Source: Halioglobus japonicus
GTDB taxonomy: Bacteria > Pseudomonadota > Gammaproteobacteria > Pseudomonadales > Halieaceae
Direction: 5' to 3'
Length of the DNA: 46,806 nucleotides
Assembly (NCBI GenBank): GCA_902705825.1
Contig: CACSIL010000023.1
Span: 194,537 to 241,342, forward strand
Shown here piece by piece: positions 39,483-46,806 of the stretch; the first letter of the stretch is position 1; every line of letters starts with the position of its first letter. Position numbers and translations under genes: made by a program. The notes beneath the pieces are model-generated. The model did not search any database, was not told the origin of the DNA, and saw only the letters and a list, made by a program, of their open reading frames with translations.

Positions 39483-40910
39483 TCATTCAATATCCGCACG
39501 CTGCCCCTGAGCTGCGAGTTGCGACACCACTCTGGCGTGATCCGCTCGACTAAGCTTCAGCCGCGTAAAGAACAGGAATGCCACCATGGCGAGACACGCG
39601 ATAGTGACCAGAGTGAACCAACCCAACGACTGCAGCACATTCTGACTCACTGCACCGGGCACAGCACCGGGTGCGATACCGGACAGGTCGATCACGATAC
39701 CTGCCAATAACGAACCGGCCCCGGTTGTGGCTTTACTCACGAATGACCCGGCCGCAAAAACCACACCTTCCTGACGCCGCCCTGTGGCCACCTGCTGCTC
39801 ATCCAGAATATCGGCCCACAGCGATATACTCAGCGCTTGCAGAGCCACAATCAGCATCACGGCGATACCCAGGTTCAACAGCTGCAACGGGTAGATCAAC
39901 GCATGTCCATTCTCCGGCAACAGACCCAGCAGGCGCGCTCCAATAAGCCACACCACATTGATGGCCAACCCAAAACTCACCGCGGAGAGTAAAGTCGGCT
40001 TATCGAAACGACGGCCTAGCCCATTGAGAAAAACGAAAGCGAGCAATGTACCGATTGCAGTGGGCGCTATGAAGCCAGCGAGTTGATCCGTACTGAATTC
40101 CCAGAAATAGGTACCCAGATACAATCCCAGCGTCGTATAAACCCCCGCACACATACCAAATGCAAGCGTCGCCCCCATGGATATCCTGAAATTGCGATTG
40201 CCAAAAATGAGCTTTAAGTCACCCAGCGGCTGGATCCAGCTGAACACCGCTCCGGGAGAGGCCTGAGGTAAACGCGGTATTGCTGTGCGGGTACCGACAA
40301 TACACACCAGCGCTGCTGCGGCAGCCACCACTGCTGACAACACGCCATAATTCCAGTAATTGGCCTCTACCAATCGCCCATCAATACCATTTTGGGACGG
40401 GAAAAAAAGAATAAATGCGATAGCAGGCAGCAACATGCCGGCCAGCCAGCCCATCGTCACGCGCGCCTTGGCGATGACCGTGCGTTCATCATAATCGGCA
40501 GACAGCTCGGCTCCCATTGCCGAAAAGGGAATATAGTAAATCGTCAGAAATGTGCGCAGGAGCAATGAAACTGCCAGCAGCCAAGTGAACATCCCCAGTT
40601 CCCCCAACCCCTCGGGCGGAGCAAATAGCGCGAGAAAAAGTAAGGCGGTGGGAAAGCCACCCGCCACGAGTAGCGGATGGCGCCTACCCCAACGCGTGCG
40701 CAAGTTATCCGACCAACTGCCCACGATGGGATCTGAAATAGCATCCCACGACAACGCGATAAACATCGCGAGGCCGGTAAGTGTGCCGCTGAGCCCCTGA
40801 ACCTGCGTGTAGTAGAACACCACGAAATTGACGTAGGCGGCATCCTTTACGGAGAACGGCATATTGCCTATCGCGTAGGTCCATTTTTCCCTGGCTGAAA
40901 GCGATTGCAT
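39483..40910 (-). CDS. GPH-type MFS transporter (MFS_2, sugar:cation symporter-like)
   Basis: The 475-aa protein has twelve predicted helices and the GPH-family start LSAREKWTYAIGNMPFSVKDAAYVNFVVFYYTQVQGLSGTLTGLAMFIALSWDAISDPIVGSWSDNLRTRWGRRHPLL. It includes the conserved Asp-rich DAISDPIVG and the cytosolic loop RTRWGRRHP. Family members carry melibiose, glucuronides or other glycosides with a cation, and some carry other organic compounds. It is convergent with the cyclase (3-nt gap) and lies downstream of the minus-strand hydrolase with an 80-nt gap. A link to the fucosidase cluster is inference. Confidence 0.88.
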   Translation of the reverse strand: MQSLSAREKWTYAIGNMPFSVKDAAYVNFVVFYYTQVQGLSGTLTGLAMFIALSWDAISDPIVGSWSDNLRTRWGRRHPLLVAGGFPTALLFLALFAPPEGLGELGMFTWLLAVSLLLRTFLTIYYIPFSAMGAELSADYDERTVIAKARVTMGWLAGMLLPAIAFILFFPSQNGIDGRLVEANYWNYGVLSAVVAAAAALVCIVGTRTAIPRLPQASPGAVFSWIQPLGDLKLIFGNRNFRISMGATLAFGMCAGVYTTLGLYLGTYFWEFSTDQLAGFIAPTAIGTLLAFVFLNGLGRRFDKPTLLSAVSFGLAINVVWLIGARLLGLLPENGHALIYPLQLLNLGIAVMLIVALQALSISLWADILDEQQVATGRRQEGVVFAAGSFVSKATTGAGSLLAGIVIDLSGIAPGAVPGAVSQNVLQSLGWFTLVTIACLAMVAFLFFTRLKLSRADHARVVSQLAAQGQRADIE

Positions 40911-40990
40911 AGCGTGTATTATTCTCCGGGGAAGGGCCTGCTCAGACGCTTGAAAGGGGCTGTTTGGTGGATATCAAAGACTACCCTATC

Positions 40991-41974
40991 TCACTGGAAG
41001 TGGCGCTGTAACCAGGAACAAAGGTGCGCATTTACAACATCGGCTTGCTCACGCAATACCCAGTGTCCGGCATTCTCAATCAGTTGCATCTCCAGATTGC
41101 TACAGCGCTCGGGCATGTCCGCAGCAAACTCCGGGCGCAACGCGGGGTCTCTGTCAGCCATCAGCATCAGGCAGGGTAAACTCAAAGGTGCCACCCCGAC
41201 ATCCGGATGCGCTAGCGCATTGTTATCAATATTACGATACCAGTTGATACCCCCGCGAAAGCCTGTGCGCGTGAACGCGGCAACATAGTGCTCGTAGTCT
41301 TCTTTGTCGAGCAAAGGCTCACCCAATGAGGGCGCGTCCTCAATCCCCAGAAAGGGGTTCATATTCAACTTGCCATCGGCAAACGCTGCAGCGTACACCT
41401 CCTCCAGAGGCGGTGCTGTACGCATGATTTTGGACACTATATCGGGGACACGCTGATCCATATAGGTCTCTGCAACATCGGGTATTTGGAACCAGGCGAC
41501 ATACTGTCTTTCAACCTCGCCACCCACTAACTCCGCGTGCACAGCGACGCTGGGAAATGGTATATACGGTGTGCAGGCCGCCGCGACGCCCAACACCCGG
41601 TCCGGGTGTAAAACCGGCATCGCCCAGGTAACAAATCCACCCCAGTCATGACCGACAAATACGGCTTTATCGATACCCAGTGCATCCAGTAAAGCAACCA
41701 GATCACCAGTCAGCTCATCCAGAGTGTACGCTTTAACACTATCGGGGCACGAGCTGCCGCCATAACCGCGCATATCCGGTGCGATAACGTGAAAACCTTG
41801 CTCGGCTACCGCCGTTAACTGATGCTGCCAGCCCAGAGCAAGGTCGGGAAAACCATGGACAAACACCACAGCAGGGCCAGTGCCAGCCTGGTACGTCGAA
41901 AGATGAAAGTCTGGATCTCCAGCTCGGCCAGGTAATGCTATATCCGAGCGCGTCACAGTCACAGTCGCAGTCAT
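40991..41974 (-). CDS. Alpha/beta hydrolase, epoxide-hydrolase-like
   Basis: The 327-aa enzyme has the alpha/beta hydrolase fold. VVFVHGFPDLALGWQHQ is the oxyanion region, VGHDWGGFVTW has the nucleophile Asp110, and NAGHWVLREQADVVN carries the catalytic His. An Asp nucleophile in HDWGG is typical of soluble epoxide hydrolases and haloalkane dehalogenases; HGFPD favours the former. The ATG at 41974 is chosen over 42004 because the added residues do not fit the family. A TetR-type operator lies 127 nt upstream. No signal peptide, so it is cytosolic. Confidence 0.9.
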   Translation of the reverse strand: MTATVTVTRSDIALPGRAGDPDFHLSTYQAGTGPAVVFVHGFPDLALGWQHQLTAVAEQGFHVIAPDMRGYGGSSCPDSVKAYTLDELTGDLVALLDALGIDKAVFVGHDWGGFVTWAMPVLHPDRVLGVAAACTPYIPFPSVAVHAELVGGEVERQYVAWFQIPDVAETYMDQRVPDIVSKIMRTAPPLEEVYAAAFADGKLNMNPFLGIEDAPSLGEPLLDKEDYEHYVAAFTRTGFRGGINWYRNIDNNALAHPDVGVAPLSLPCLMLMADRDPALRPEFAADMPERCSNLEMQLIENAGHWVLREQADVVNAHLCSWLQRHFQ

Positions 41975-42100
41975 TCCATATCCTTTATTATTAAAGCTCC
42001 GCACAGCGGGGTTTTGCTATCACTTGAAGCACAACCAGCGCGCCCTATACCGGAGCTTCGCTGGTACGCCCAGTTGCCAGAAGCCAGTTTGTCGGATAGC

Positions 42101-42116
42101 ATGACACCTGTCAATT
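42101..42116 (-). promoter_or_regulatory. Probable TetR operator 1 (hydrolase/tetR intergenic)
   Basis: Read on the minus strand, AATTGACAGGTGTCAT holds the palindrome TGACA-NN-TGTCA. It differs by one base from the site at 42832-42847. It lies 52 nt before tetR and 127 nt before the hydrolase. The TTGACA within it reads toward the hydrolase and could serve as its -35 (17 nt to CAAACT). Confidence 0.65.
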
Positions 42117-42168
42117 TATTGCAATTCACAGTCCATAAACCCTGTTGAATCGTAGGGGGCGAACAAAT

Positions 42169-42804
42169 ATGGCTACCAGAGCAAGAGGACGACCAGCGCA
42201 ATGCGCCGTCTCCGATGAAGATCTACTGGACGCAGTACTACAATCCTTTGGCGAAAATGGCTATGAAGGGACTTCAGTACGGGAAATAGCACGTCGGCTG
42301 GAGGTCAGCCACAACCTCATTCCGCAGCGATTCGGGTCCAAGGAAAACCTGTGGTATGCCGCGATAGATCATGGTTTTGGTCGCATCAGAAAGGACTTGA
42401 ATCGGGAGGCTGAGACACTGGGTAGCGACGAATTGTTGATCATGCGCGGTTTGATCAGCAGCTTCATTAAGATCAACGCCCGACACCCCTCCATACTGCA
42501 AATCATCAATCAGGAGGCCAGCCAGCCAGGGCCTCGGCTGGACTACGTGTTTGACAGATATATCAAGCCGGTCCGCGACTTTGGCCAAGCATGGCTTACA
42601 CGCCTAGCCGAAGAAGGGCGTATTCGCCCTGTCTCAGTTAGTCTATTTTACTTTCTGATGACCCACGGCGCCGGCGGAATGCTTGCGCTTCCCGCGCTGA
42701 CCAAACGGCTGAGCAAAGGGGCAACCCCCCAATCGAAACTGTCTGTTCAGGAAGAAGCGCAAACTGCTGTGGAAATATTTTTTGATGGGTTGCTGCCTCG
42801 TTAG
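42169..42804 (+). CDS. TetR family transcriptional regulator
   Basis: The 211-aa protein has an N-terminal TetR helix-turn-helix (about residues 15-60; LLDAVLQSFGENGYEGTSVREIARRLEVSHNLIPQRFGSKENLWYAAID) and an all-helical ligand domain. Start at ATG 42169 after GGGGGCGAAC; the upstream frame from 42145 is not needed. It is divergent from the hydrolase and codirectional with the desaturase-fucosidase pair. Near-identical palindromes lie on both sides of it, so autoregulation and control of both neighbours is likely. The ligand is unknown. Confidence 0.93.
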   Translation: MATRARGRPAQCAVSDEDLLDAVLQSFGENGYEGTSVREIARRLEVSHNLIPQRFGSKENLWYAAIDHGFGRIRKDLNREAETLGSDELLIMRGLISSFIKINARHPSILQIINQEASQPGPRLDYVFDRYIKPVRDFGQAWLTRLAEEGRIRPVSVSLFYFLMTHGAGGMLALPALTKRLSKGATPQSKLSVQEEAQTAVEIFFDGLLPR

Positions 42805-42831
42805 AACGTTGCGACGCGGTGGGGCACACAT

Positions 42832-42847
42832 AATTGACAGTTGTCAT
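42832..42847 (+). promoter_or_regulatory. Probable TetR operator 2 (before desaturase-fucosidase)
   Basis: AATTGACAGTTGTCAT contains TGACA-GT-TGTCA and matches operator 1 at 15 of 16 positions. It lies 27 nt after the tetR stop and 91 nt before the desaturase start. TTGACA (42834-42839) followed after 17 nt by CAGACT is the same arrangement as at operator 1; TATAAT (42847-42852) directly abuts the palindrome. Confidence 0.65.
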
Positions 42848-42938
42848 ATAATAATTCAGACTGTCTTCAAATTGGGAATGACCGAACAGCTTACAGGCTA
42901 GCGGGTCAGCCCCAAAGAGCTATCAGGGAGCGGCCAAA

Positions 42939-43859
42939 TTGACCTCAGAACAGGCAAAGCGCCAGGCACCACTCGTGTTCCAGTGGGGGATTTTCCCATT
43001 TGTGATGGGTTCTGCAGTAGCAATCTCCTGGTGGCTGATGCAGGACGGAATGGATCCCGCACTGGCCATTCTTGGCCCTCAAATTGCGGCCTTCATCATC
43101 GTCGCCGTATTCGAGCATGTTTATCCATACCACGATAGCTGGAATCAGAATCATGCTGATGTGAGTGTCGATGCAAGACACGCCATTGGCATCGCCATCT
43201 TGCTTGGTGTGATTACACCTGTAGCCGTCACTATAGGGGTAGCCGTAGGTGGCTGGCTCTCCGACCAGTTCGGCATCGGGCTGTGGCCTTCTGAGTGGCC
43301 CCTGCTGGCGCAGATCGTTCTTGTACTCGTCGTGGGGGAGCTTCCGGGGTACTGGGTGCACCGCTTTGAACACCAGTGGGAAGGGCTGTGGCGCTTTCAT
43401 GCCGTACACCACAGTGCTCCGCGTTTGTACTGGCTCAACGCAGGGCGGTTCCACCCCATCGATTCCTTCCTGACATTCGCTCCTTCTTATTTGCTACTGG
43501 TAATCATGGGTAGTGGCGAGGTAATGCTGGCTTATTTTGGTGTGATTACGACCATTCACGGAATTTTTCAACACGCCAATATCCAGCTCAGACTCGGCCC
43601 TTTGAACTGGTTTTTCAGCATGGCGGAGCTGCATCGCTGGCACCATTCCAAAACCCTCTTCGAGGCTAACCATAACTACGGGCAAACTGTCAGCGTCTGG
43701 GACTGGATCTTCGGCACGCGTTACCTTCCTGCCGATCGCCAACCACCGGAGGAAATTGGCCTGGCAGATCTACCCGCGTTCCCGATGACCTGGTGGGCAC
43801 AGATTCTCTCTCCTTTTCGCTGGAAGCAAATAAAGAAGAACTGTGAAACGCTGAATTGA
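42939..43859 (+). CDS. Fatty acid hydroxylase / sterol desaturase family protein
   Basis: The 306-aa membrane protein has four or more hydrophobic segments and the three His boxes of the family: HRFEH (141-145), HAVHH (154-158) and HRWHH (232-236). These bind a di-iron centre used for hydroxylation or desaturation of lipids. Start is TTG at 42939, 8 nt after AGGGAG; no closer ATG keeps the first helix. It is followed after 27 nt by the fucosidase, probably in one operon under TetR control. Substrate (fatty acid, sterol-like lipid or carotenoid) cannot be told from sequence. Confidence 0.9.
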   Translation: MTSEQAKRQAPLVFQWGIFPFVMGSAVAISWWLMQDGMDPALAILGPQIAAFIIVAVFEHVYPYHDSWNQNHADVSVDARHAIGIAILLGVITPVAVTIGVAVGGWLSDQFGIGLWPSEWPLLAQIVLVLVVGELPGYWVHRFEHQWEGLWRFHAVHHSAPRLYWLNAGRFHPIDSFLTFAPSYLLLVIMGSGEVMLAYFGVITTIHGIFQHANIQLRLGPLNWFFSMAELHRWHHSKTLFEANHNYGQTVSVWDWIFGTRYLPADRQPPEEIGLADLPAFPMTWWAQILSPFRWKQIKKNCETLN

Positions 43860-43886
43860 GTGTTGTTAATAAATAGGACTAATAAA

Positions 43887-45392
43887 ATGCAAGTTAGAAT
43901 ATTTTCCACGCCCTTGCGGGGCGCTCTCATAGCCATTGCTTTTGCTTTCATTGGCGCCTGTGCAGACCCCGTATCCGAGGAAACGCTGCTCCGTTCGCGC
44001 GACATGCCGCAATGGTTTGAAGACGCCAAGCTTGGAATCTTTATACACTGGGGGCCCGCATCTGTCCCCGCATACGCCTACGGCCCACCACTTAAGCCGG
44101 GTGAGCTTGAACAAATTATGTTTGGCGAATCATCCCGCAAGGACTTACCGTATGCAGAGTGGTATCTCAACGCGATGAGCTATCCCGACACGGAAACGGC
44201 ACGCCACCATGCCGAGACCTATGGCGATGCCCCGTATACGGATTTCAAACCGATTTACGAGCAGCGGGTCAACGAACAGTGGGATCCGGAGGCCTGGGCA
44301 GACCTTTTCTATGAAGCCGGCGCCAAATACGTCGTACTGGTCACCAAACACCACGATGGTTACACACTGTGGCCCAGTGAAGTCACGAACCCCAATCGTG
44401 AAAACTGGGGCTCGCCCAGAGATATGGTAGGTGAATTAGCCACAGCGGTACGTGCAAGAGGGATGCGCTTTGGCACCTATTATTCCACCGGCCTGGATTG
44501 GAGCTTCCTGATGTATAACGAGGGTGATCGCATTCAGGACATCATGCGCAGCGCACCCTCCAGTCAAGCCTATGCCGATTACGTGTATGAACAAATGGCT
44601 GAGTTGGTTGATCGCTATCACCCCGATGTGTTGTGGGCTGATATCGGTTATCCCTCGAAAGGACGACAGGGTGAACTCTTTGAATACTATTTTTCCAAGG
44701 TTCCCGATGGCACGGTAAACGACCGCTGGGGCCCCGTTGATGTACTGGGCCAAATCGCGAATATTCCCGGTGCAACCTGGGTAATGAAAACACTGGGGAG
44801 AATGATGCAGTCAAACCAGACATCCACCATGGAAGATGACCCCTCCCGCCCCGGTTTCAAGACTGCCGAATACGACAGTTTTTCTGATATTCCACCTTTC
44901 AAGTGGGAGGCAACACGCGGACTGGGAGGCTCTTTCGCTTTCAACACTAATGAAACCGCAGCCGATATGCTGACGGGCGCCGAACTGATCGACTACGTAG
45001 TCGATACGGTCTCCAAAAATGGCAACGTGTTGATCAATGTTGGTCCCGACAGCTACGGTCAAATTCCAACCATGCAGCAAACGCCATTGCTCAGCCTGGG
45101 CAACTGGCTGTCAGTTAACGGAGAGGCCATATACGGCACTCGACCATGGATACGCTATAACAACGAACGCGGACGTGATTTACGCTATACCCAAACGGAC
45201 GAGGCCCTATACGCCATTGTAATCGGAGAGGCGGCTGACAGTATTACTATCGAGTCACCTGCAATATCCTGGGAAAATATCGATGTGCTGGGCGCGGAGG
45301 TAGTGGGGGTAAAAGAAGACGCTGGCTTCATAACGGTGACTATCGATAGACCCCTGCCCGGCCCAGCAGTCGTGGTGCGGTACAACCTGTAA
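43887..45392 (+). CDS. GH29 alpha-L-fucosidase-like lipoprotein
   Basis: The 501-aa product has a lipoprotein signal (FAFIGAC, Cys25) and a GH29 catalytic domain (about 40-370). Diagnostic segments are MPQWFEDAKLGIFIHWGP, AGAKYVVLVTKHHDGYTLWPSE and PDVLWADIGYP, with predicted nucleophile Asp252; a C-terminal beta domain follows. GH29 enzymes remove alpha-linked fucose with retention. The ATG at 43887 after AGGACTAATAAA is preferred over the GTG at 43860. Surface anchoring suggests action on an outside glycan or on a fucosylated lipid. Its pairing with a lipid hydroxylase gene is unusual. The acid/base residue was not identified. Confidence 0.9.
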   Translation: MQVRIFSTPLRGALIAIAFAFIGACADPVSEETLLRSRDMPQWFEDAKLGIFIHWGPASVPAYAYGPPLKPGELEQIMFGESSRKDLPYAEWYLNAMSYPDTETARHHAETYGDAPYTDFKPIYEQRVNEQWDPEAWADLFYEAGAKYVVLVTKHHDGYTLWPSEVTNPNRENWGSPRDMVGELATAVRARGMRFGTYYSTGLDWSFLMYNEGDRIQDIMRSAPSSQAYADYVYEQMAELVDRYHPDVLWADIGYPSKGRQGELFEYYFSKVPDGTVNDRWGPVDVLGQIANIPGATWVMKTLGRMMQSNQTSTMEDDPSRPGFKTAEYDSFSDIPPFKWEATRGLGGSFAFNTNETAADMLTGAELIDYVVDTVSKNGNVLINVGPDSYGQIPTMQQTPLLSLGNWLSVNGEAIYGTRPWIRYNNERGRDLRYTQTDEALYAIVIGEAADSITIESPAISWENIDVLGAEVVGVKEDAGFITVTIDRPLPGPAVVVRYNL

Positions 45393-45639
45393 CCCGCTCC
45401 ATACCCGCTTTAAAGCCAGCGTAAATCAACTCGAGGGGGCCGGGGCGTAAATACGGGGCAACACCTCGAGCTTGGTATCGAAATCGCCCGCAAGATGCGT
45501 TCGAGCAGGAAGAATGGCTGCCTTCGCGTAGCGAGCGGGCGCAACGCGACCAACCGTATCGACGTGACGCCCTAAGGCGCACTGACGCTGTATCTAGAAG
45601 CGTCCTCGCCGATAGGGCCCTTCTAACATTACTTCCGAG
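45393..45639. other. Intergenic region, convergent genes
   Basis: This 247-bp gap between the fucosidase and the minus-strand secreted protein has an inverted repeat CTCGAGG (45430-45436) / CCTCGAG (about 45466-45472). It is GC-rich in its middle. A minus-strand open frame (45340-45582) is not credible. No RNA gene was seen. Confidence 0.35.
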
Positions 45640-46443
45640 CTAACGCTCTGCTCGCTTGTAATCACTGAAAGAAATTTCGACGAGTGATTCAAAGCTTTTG
45701 ACAAATCCCGCCTTTCCCGCAGCATGGGATTCAAGCTTACTCAACAAATTCTCACCGTATTGCTGATGAAAGCGCAGCGTCATTCGGTAGGTGTCTACCG
45801 TGACAGAGAAAGCAGGTGACAATGTCCCGGAGTTAGTAATCTCAAGCTGGTCTACCTGCCGGGAATCCAGATTCAAGACCAACACCCCCCTAAGCTGATC
45901 ACGAGCCCCTTCTAATGCCTTAACTTTAGGCACAAAAGAGAAACTTGCAAAGCCATCTTCAGCTTTCAGTAGCTGTAGCGTCTGAACATCAACCATATAG
46001 CTGTAACCCGTGGCTTCAGGATCCAAAGCATCCACCCGCTCGACTTCTGCATCGTGAAATTCTTCCGTGCTATCTTCATCCGGCAGCAGGCCATTCACAC
46101 TGATCAGCTGTCGCCTTTTATACTTATCCCGATAGGGGTCACTGTGAATAACTCGAAGTTCATCGCCCTCCACCACCTCCATGGTGAAGTACCAGTCATC
46201 TTCAAGGTCAGTTTTATCCAGGTTTTTGAGTGCTGATTCAACTATCGCAGTTAGATCTACCGCTGGCGTCACACTTACAGAGTCTGCAAACGCATTCAAT
46301 TGCCAAAAAAACAGCAGAAACAAGATGATATGCGGCGACCGTTGAACTAATGCAGACCGCAGTTGCCGCGACCACAGCCAGAAATCGAGGTTGCTGAAAG
46401 AATACAGAAGGGTGTTTGATGGAGTGTTTGGTTCAATCTTCAT
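45640..46443 (-). CDS. Exported protein of unknown function
   Basis: The product (267 aa from the ATG at 46443) has a hydrophobic stretch HIILFLLFFWQLNAFADS (about residues 39-56 from that start) that looks like a signal peptide ending in AFA. The following charged, beta-type mature region (DLTAIVESALKNLDKTDLEDDWYFTMEV...) resembles periplasmic beta-rich proteins but matches no domain I can name. The start is uncertain: 46443 gives an unusually long n-region, 46569 even more, and no closer ATG, GTG or TTG exists. It is convergent with the fucosidase gene. Confidence 0.65.
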   Translation of the reverse strand: MKIEPNTPSNTLLYSFSNLDFWLWSRQLRSALVQRSPHIILFLLFFWQLNAFADSVSVTPAVDLTAIVESALKNLDKTDLEDDWYFTMEVVEGDELRVIHSDPYRDKYKRRQLISVNGLLPDEDSTEEFHDAEVERVDALDPEATGYSYMVDVQTLQLLKAEDGFASFSFVPKVKALEGARDQLRGVLVLNLDSRQVDQLEITNSGTLSPAFSVTVDTYRMTLRFHQQYGENLLSKLESHAAGKAGFVKSFESLVEISFSDYKRAER

Positions 46444-46621
46444 TGCATGCCAGCACCATCTGAAAAATCTCCAGCCAATCCTATTGCGCCCAATATACGT
46501 GTTCATGCACAACAAAAACATCTCGTTGCGCCAATGCACATAATTCGATAGGAAACGTAGCGAGTTCAATCACTATCAGTAGTACTAGGCGACAGGAGAT
46601 AACGTGACACAATAAACGAAG

Positions 46622-46659
46622 AAATCCCTGAGCGAGCTAGATTGCCCGCGCAAGGATTT
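46622..46659 (-). terminator. Possible terminator hairpin downstream of right-edge gene
   Basis: AAATCC (46622-46627) pairs with GGATTT (46654-46659), and an inner TTGC/GCAA hairpin lies at 46642-46653. It is about 55 nt after the stop of the repeat-encoding gene on the minus strand. The T tract is weak, so this is tentative. Confidence 0.3.
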
Positions 46660-46713
46660 TCGTGCATTCCATACTATGACATATAGGTATGGAGAATAGC
46701 CTAACTCATCAAG

Positions 46714-46806
46714 TTAGCGACGGCCCCACTTGGATCCAGCTTGCTCAGCGGCGTTGCGACGGCCCCACTTGGATCCAGCTTGCTCAGCGGCGTTGCGGCG
46801 GCCCCA
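46714..46806 (-). CDS. C-terminal end of a protein with 13-residue tandem repeats (partial)
   Basis: On the minus strand the frame is open from the window edge and ends at TAA 46716-46714. The 30 visible residues are WGRRNAAEQAGSK twice and then WGRR, directly before the stop. The single difference between copies (C for T in an Arg codon, at 46798) is synonymous in this frame, whereas it changes Asp to Gly in the open plus-strand frame; this supports the minus strand. The rest of the gene is outside the window. I do not recognise the family. Confidence 0.6.
   Translation of the reverse strand, partial: WGRRNAAEQAGSKWGRRNAAEQAGSKWGRR
46717..46806. repeat. 39-bp tandem repeat, at least 2.3 copies
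   Basis: Copies begin at 46717, 46756 and 46795 (the last cut by the edge). The first two are identical over 39 bp; the third differs at one base (46798) in its 12 visible bases. The unit is a multiple of three and contains GGATCC. Confidence 0.95.

Noticed and set aside
45340..45582. 80-codon minus-strand frame overlapping the fucosidase end
   Set aside because: Arg/Ser/Cys-rich, antisense to the fucosidase C-terminus, no start context.
46689..46806. Plus-strand open frame from ATG 46689 through the 39-bp repeat (CDGPTWIQLAQRR units)
   Set aside because: Open and repeat-periodic, but the only base that differs between copies changes Asp to Gly here and is synonymous on the minus strand; no clear ribosome site precedes the ATG.

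Overview
The window looks like a chromosomal segment of a marine-type gammaproteobacterium. Left-side gene orders (npr-mgtE-darP, yhdP-rng-maf-mreDCB facing gatCAB, hemA-prfA-prmC-moeB, lolB-ispE-tRNA-Gln-prs-rplY-pth-ychF) match those of Pseudomonas and the cellvibrionalean/Halieaceae relatives. The assignment is inference from synteny and protein style only. Base composition is moderately GC-rich, and GTG and TTG starts are common (yhdP, rng, mreD, rhlB, prs, pth).

Positions 1-29.6 kb are core genome. The end of an HPr-like phosphocarrier is followed by the Mg2+ channel mgtE and the ribosome-assembly factor darP. On the minus strand a morphogenesis operon runs mreB-mreC-mreD-maf-rng-yhdP. 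gatCAB (Glu-tRNAGln amidotransferase) is divergent from mreB. Next come a PA4642-type small protein, an Smr-domain protein, a cysteine-rich CWC protein, cysZ and rhlB. The minus-strand hemA-prfA-prmC-moeB-doxX group is divergent from a TPR lipoprotein-lolB-ispE-tRNA-Gln-prs-rplY-pth-ychF run, which closes with a tRNA-Met.

Positions 29.7-46.8 kb are accessory. Here lie a VPLPA-CTERM surface protein, a frameshifted M23 peptidase lipoprotein, a 1284-aa di-heme oxidoreductase (DHOR/DUF1111-like) lipoprotein with Ca-binding-type Asp repeats, a Cys-rich lipoprotein of unknown function, a membrane diguanylate cyclase, and a GPH-type MFS transporter. Next is a TetR-centred cluster (epoxide-hydrolase-like enzyme, TetR, fatty acid hydroxylase/sterol desaturase, GH29 fucosidase lipoprotein), then a secreted protein of unknown function. 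At the right edge a minus-strand gene ends in 13-residue tandem repeats.

Most interesting points: (1) two almost identical 16-bp palindromes, one between the hydrolase and tetR and one before the desaturase-fucosidase pair, which suggest one TetR regulon; (2) the 39-bp repeat whose only variation is synonymous in the minus-strand frame; (3) mreC, whose conserved N-terminus can only be reached from a non-standard AUC start; (4) an Asn-to-Ile change in the MgtE pore motif; (5) the oversized di-heme lipoprotein and the lipoprotein-rich neighbourhood; (6) a nested-stem structured element after the VPLPA-CTERM gene. No CRISPR array, insertion sequence, phage module or known defence system was recognised.
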